From contig WTFU01000206.1 of assembly GCA_011523945.1 (NCBI GenBank), forward strand, positions 1-64,000: DNA of 64,000 bases, written 5' to 3'. Positions within the stretch are counted from its first letter, which is position 1, and the number at the start of each line of letters is the position of its first letter. Below, one piece after another: positions 63,719-64,000 of this stretch. The notes under the pieces were generated by a model, which did not search any database, had not been told where the DNA came from, and saw only the letters and a list, made by a program, of their open reading frames with translations. The translations under genes and the position numbers were made by a program. The stretch comes from Mariniblastus sp. GTDB taxonomy: Bacteria; Planctomycetota; Planctomycetia; Pirellulales; Pirellulaceae.

Positions 63719-64000
63719 TTAATTTTCGTTTTCCTCAGTGCCGGATTCAGGTTCGGTAGACGTCGAATCCGCCTCACTGAATGGCGGAGGCGAAACTGAT
63801 TCCGGCGTTTCACTCTCAGACTCATCACCCAATTCATCTCGAGGAACCACCGCGATAACGGCCAAAGAATCCTCGTCATCCAGTCCCATGATTCGAACGC
63901 CTTGCGTGTTTCGGCCGATCGTACTGACATCCGCACATTTAATCCGTTGGATTTTCCCTCGCGATGTCATCAACAACAATTCATCGTCATCATTGACCGA
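63719..64000 (-). CDS. gyrA: DNA gyrase subunit A, C-terminal fragment
   Basis: 93 residues of the C-terminal end are present; the frame is open to base 64000. The segment ELLLMTSRGKIQRIKC, followed by STIGRNTQGVRIM, is the last beta-pinwheel blade of GyrA (the GRxxQGV motif). The acidic Ser/Glu/Pro-rich tail (about 38 residues) is typical of gyrase A. ParC is possible but less likely, as the GyrA-style final blade and tail fit better. Upstream part lies outside the window. Confidence 0.9.
   Translation of the reverse strand, partial: SVNDDDELLLMTSRGKIQRIKCADVSTIGRNTQGVRIMGLDDEDSLAVIAVVPRDELGDESESETPESVSPPPFSEADSTSTEPESGTEENEN

Noticed and set aside
1-64000. tRNA, rRNA, insertion sequence, prophage or CRISPR
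   Set aside because: Scanning intergenic gaps by eye found no cloverleaf, transposase, integrase or regularly spaced repeat.

Overview
The window reads as chromosomal DNA of a planctomycete, probably of the Pirellulales/Planctomycetales group. Evidence: a DUF1559 protein with a prepilin-type N-terminus, a PEP-CTERM protein, the MoxR/DUF58/BatA/DUF4159 operon, an ECF sigma factor beside a VIT/VWA membrane protein, an LptD-like outer-membrane protein and many weak or absent Shine-Dalgarno sites. Base composition is even throughout. I saw no insertion sequence, prophage, CRISPR array, tRNA or rRNA. The lineage is an inference from gene content; no search was run.

Layout. 1-9056 (minus): one long operon coding a TPR/metallopeptidase-like protein, DUF4159, MoxR ATPase, DUF58, BatA-VWA and a DUF4175-like membrane protein cut by the window edge. 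9406-12658: a hypothetical protein converging on a Lon-type protease. 13179-19755 (plus): a three-gene heavy-metal-type RND efflux system. 19833-21903 (plus): a promoter and a clear cobalamin riboswitch, followed by a DUF1559 pseudopilin-like protein and a DUF4465-like PEP-CTERM protein. 21916-27336: a small membrane protein, a Rieske oxygenase and dnaE. 27779-31917 (plus): a coiled-coil protein and a large DUF11 protein. 32174-36841 (plus): tpiA, secG, yicC, gmk, rpoZ, coaC and coaB, a housekeeping run with tight spacing. 36898-38200 (minus): three overlapping or adjacent small membrane proteins ending in an intrinsic terminator. 38704-42747 (minus): pyrB, an S41 processing protease and a small basic protein. 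43136-48800 (minus): a VIT/VWA/TPR/DUF2135 protein, its ECF sigma factor and a membrane HExxH protein. 48955-51474: a cysteine-cluster protein, hisS and two small membrane proteins. 51605-56687 (minus): two caspase-fold proteins, one gingipain-like (C25) and one CHAT-like. 57137-63550: a small lipoprotein, dgkA, an LptD-like protein, a hypothetical protein and ugd. 63719-64000: the C-terminal end of gyrA.

The most promising unexplained system is the cobalamin-riboswitch locus at 19.8-21.9 kb. The riboswitch is well formed, including a kissing-loop hairpin. It controls no known B12 synthesis or transport gene. It sits directly upstream of two predicted envelope proteins, one of a family (DUF4465) that I recall from corrinoid-uptake loci of Bacteroidetes. 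My inference is a surface corrinoid-capture module. Secondary points of interest are the gingipain/CHAT caspase-fold pair, in which the CHAT protein lacks the catalytic cysteine, and the ECF sigma/VIT-VWA membrane pair, in which the VIT protein may double as an anti-sigma factor.
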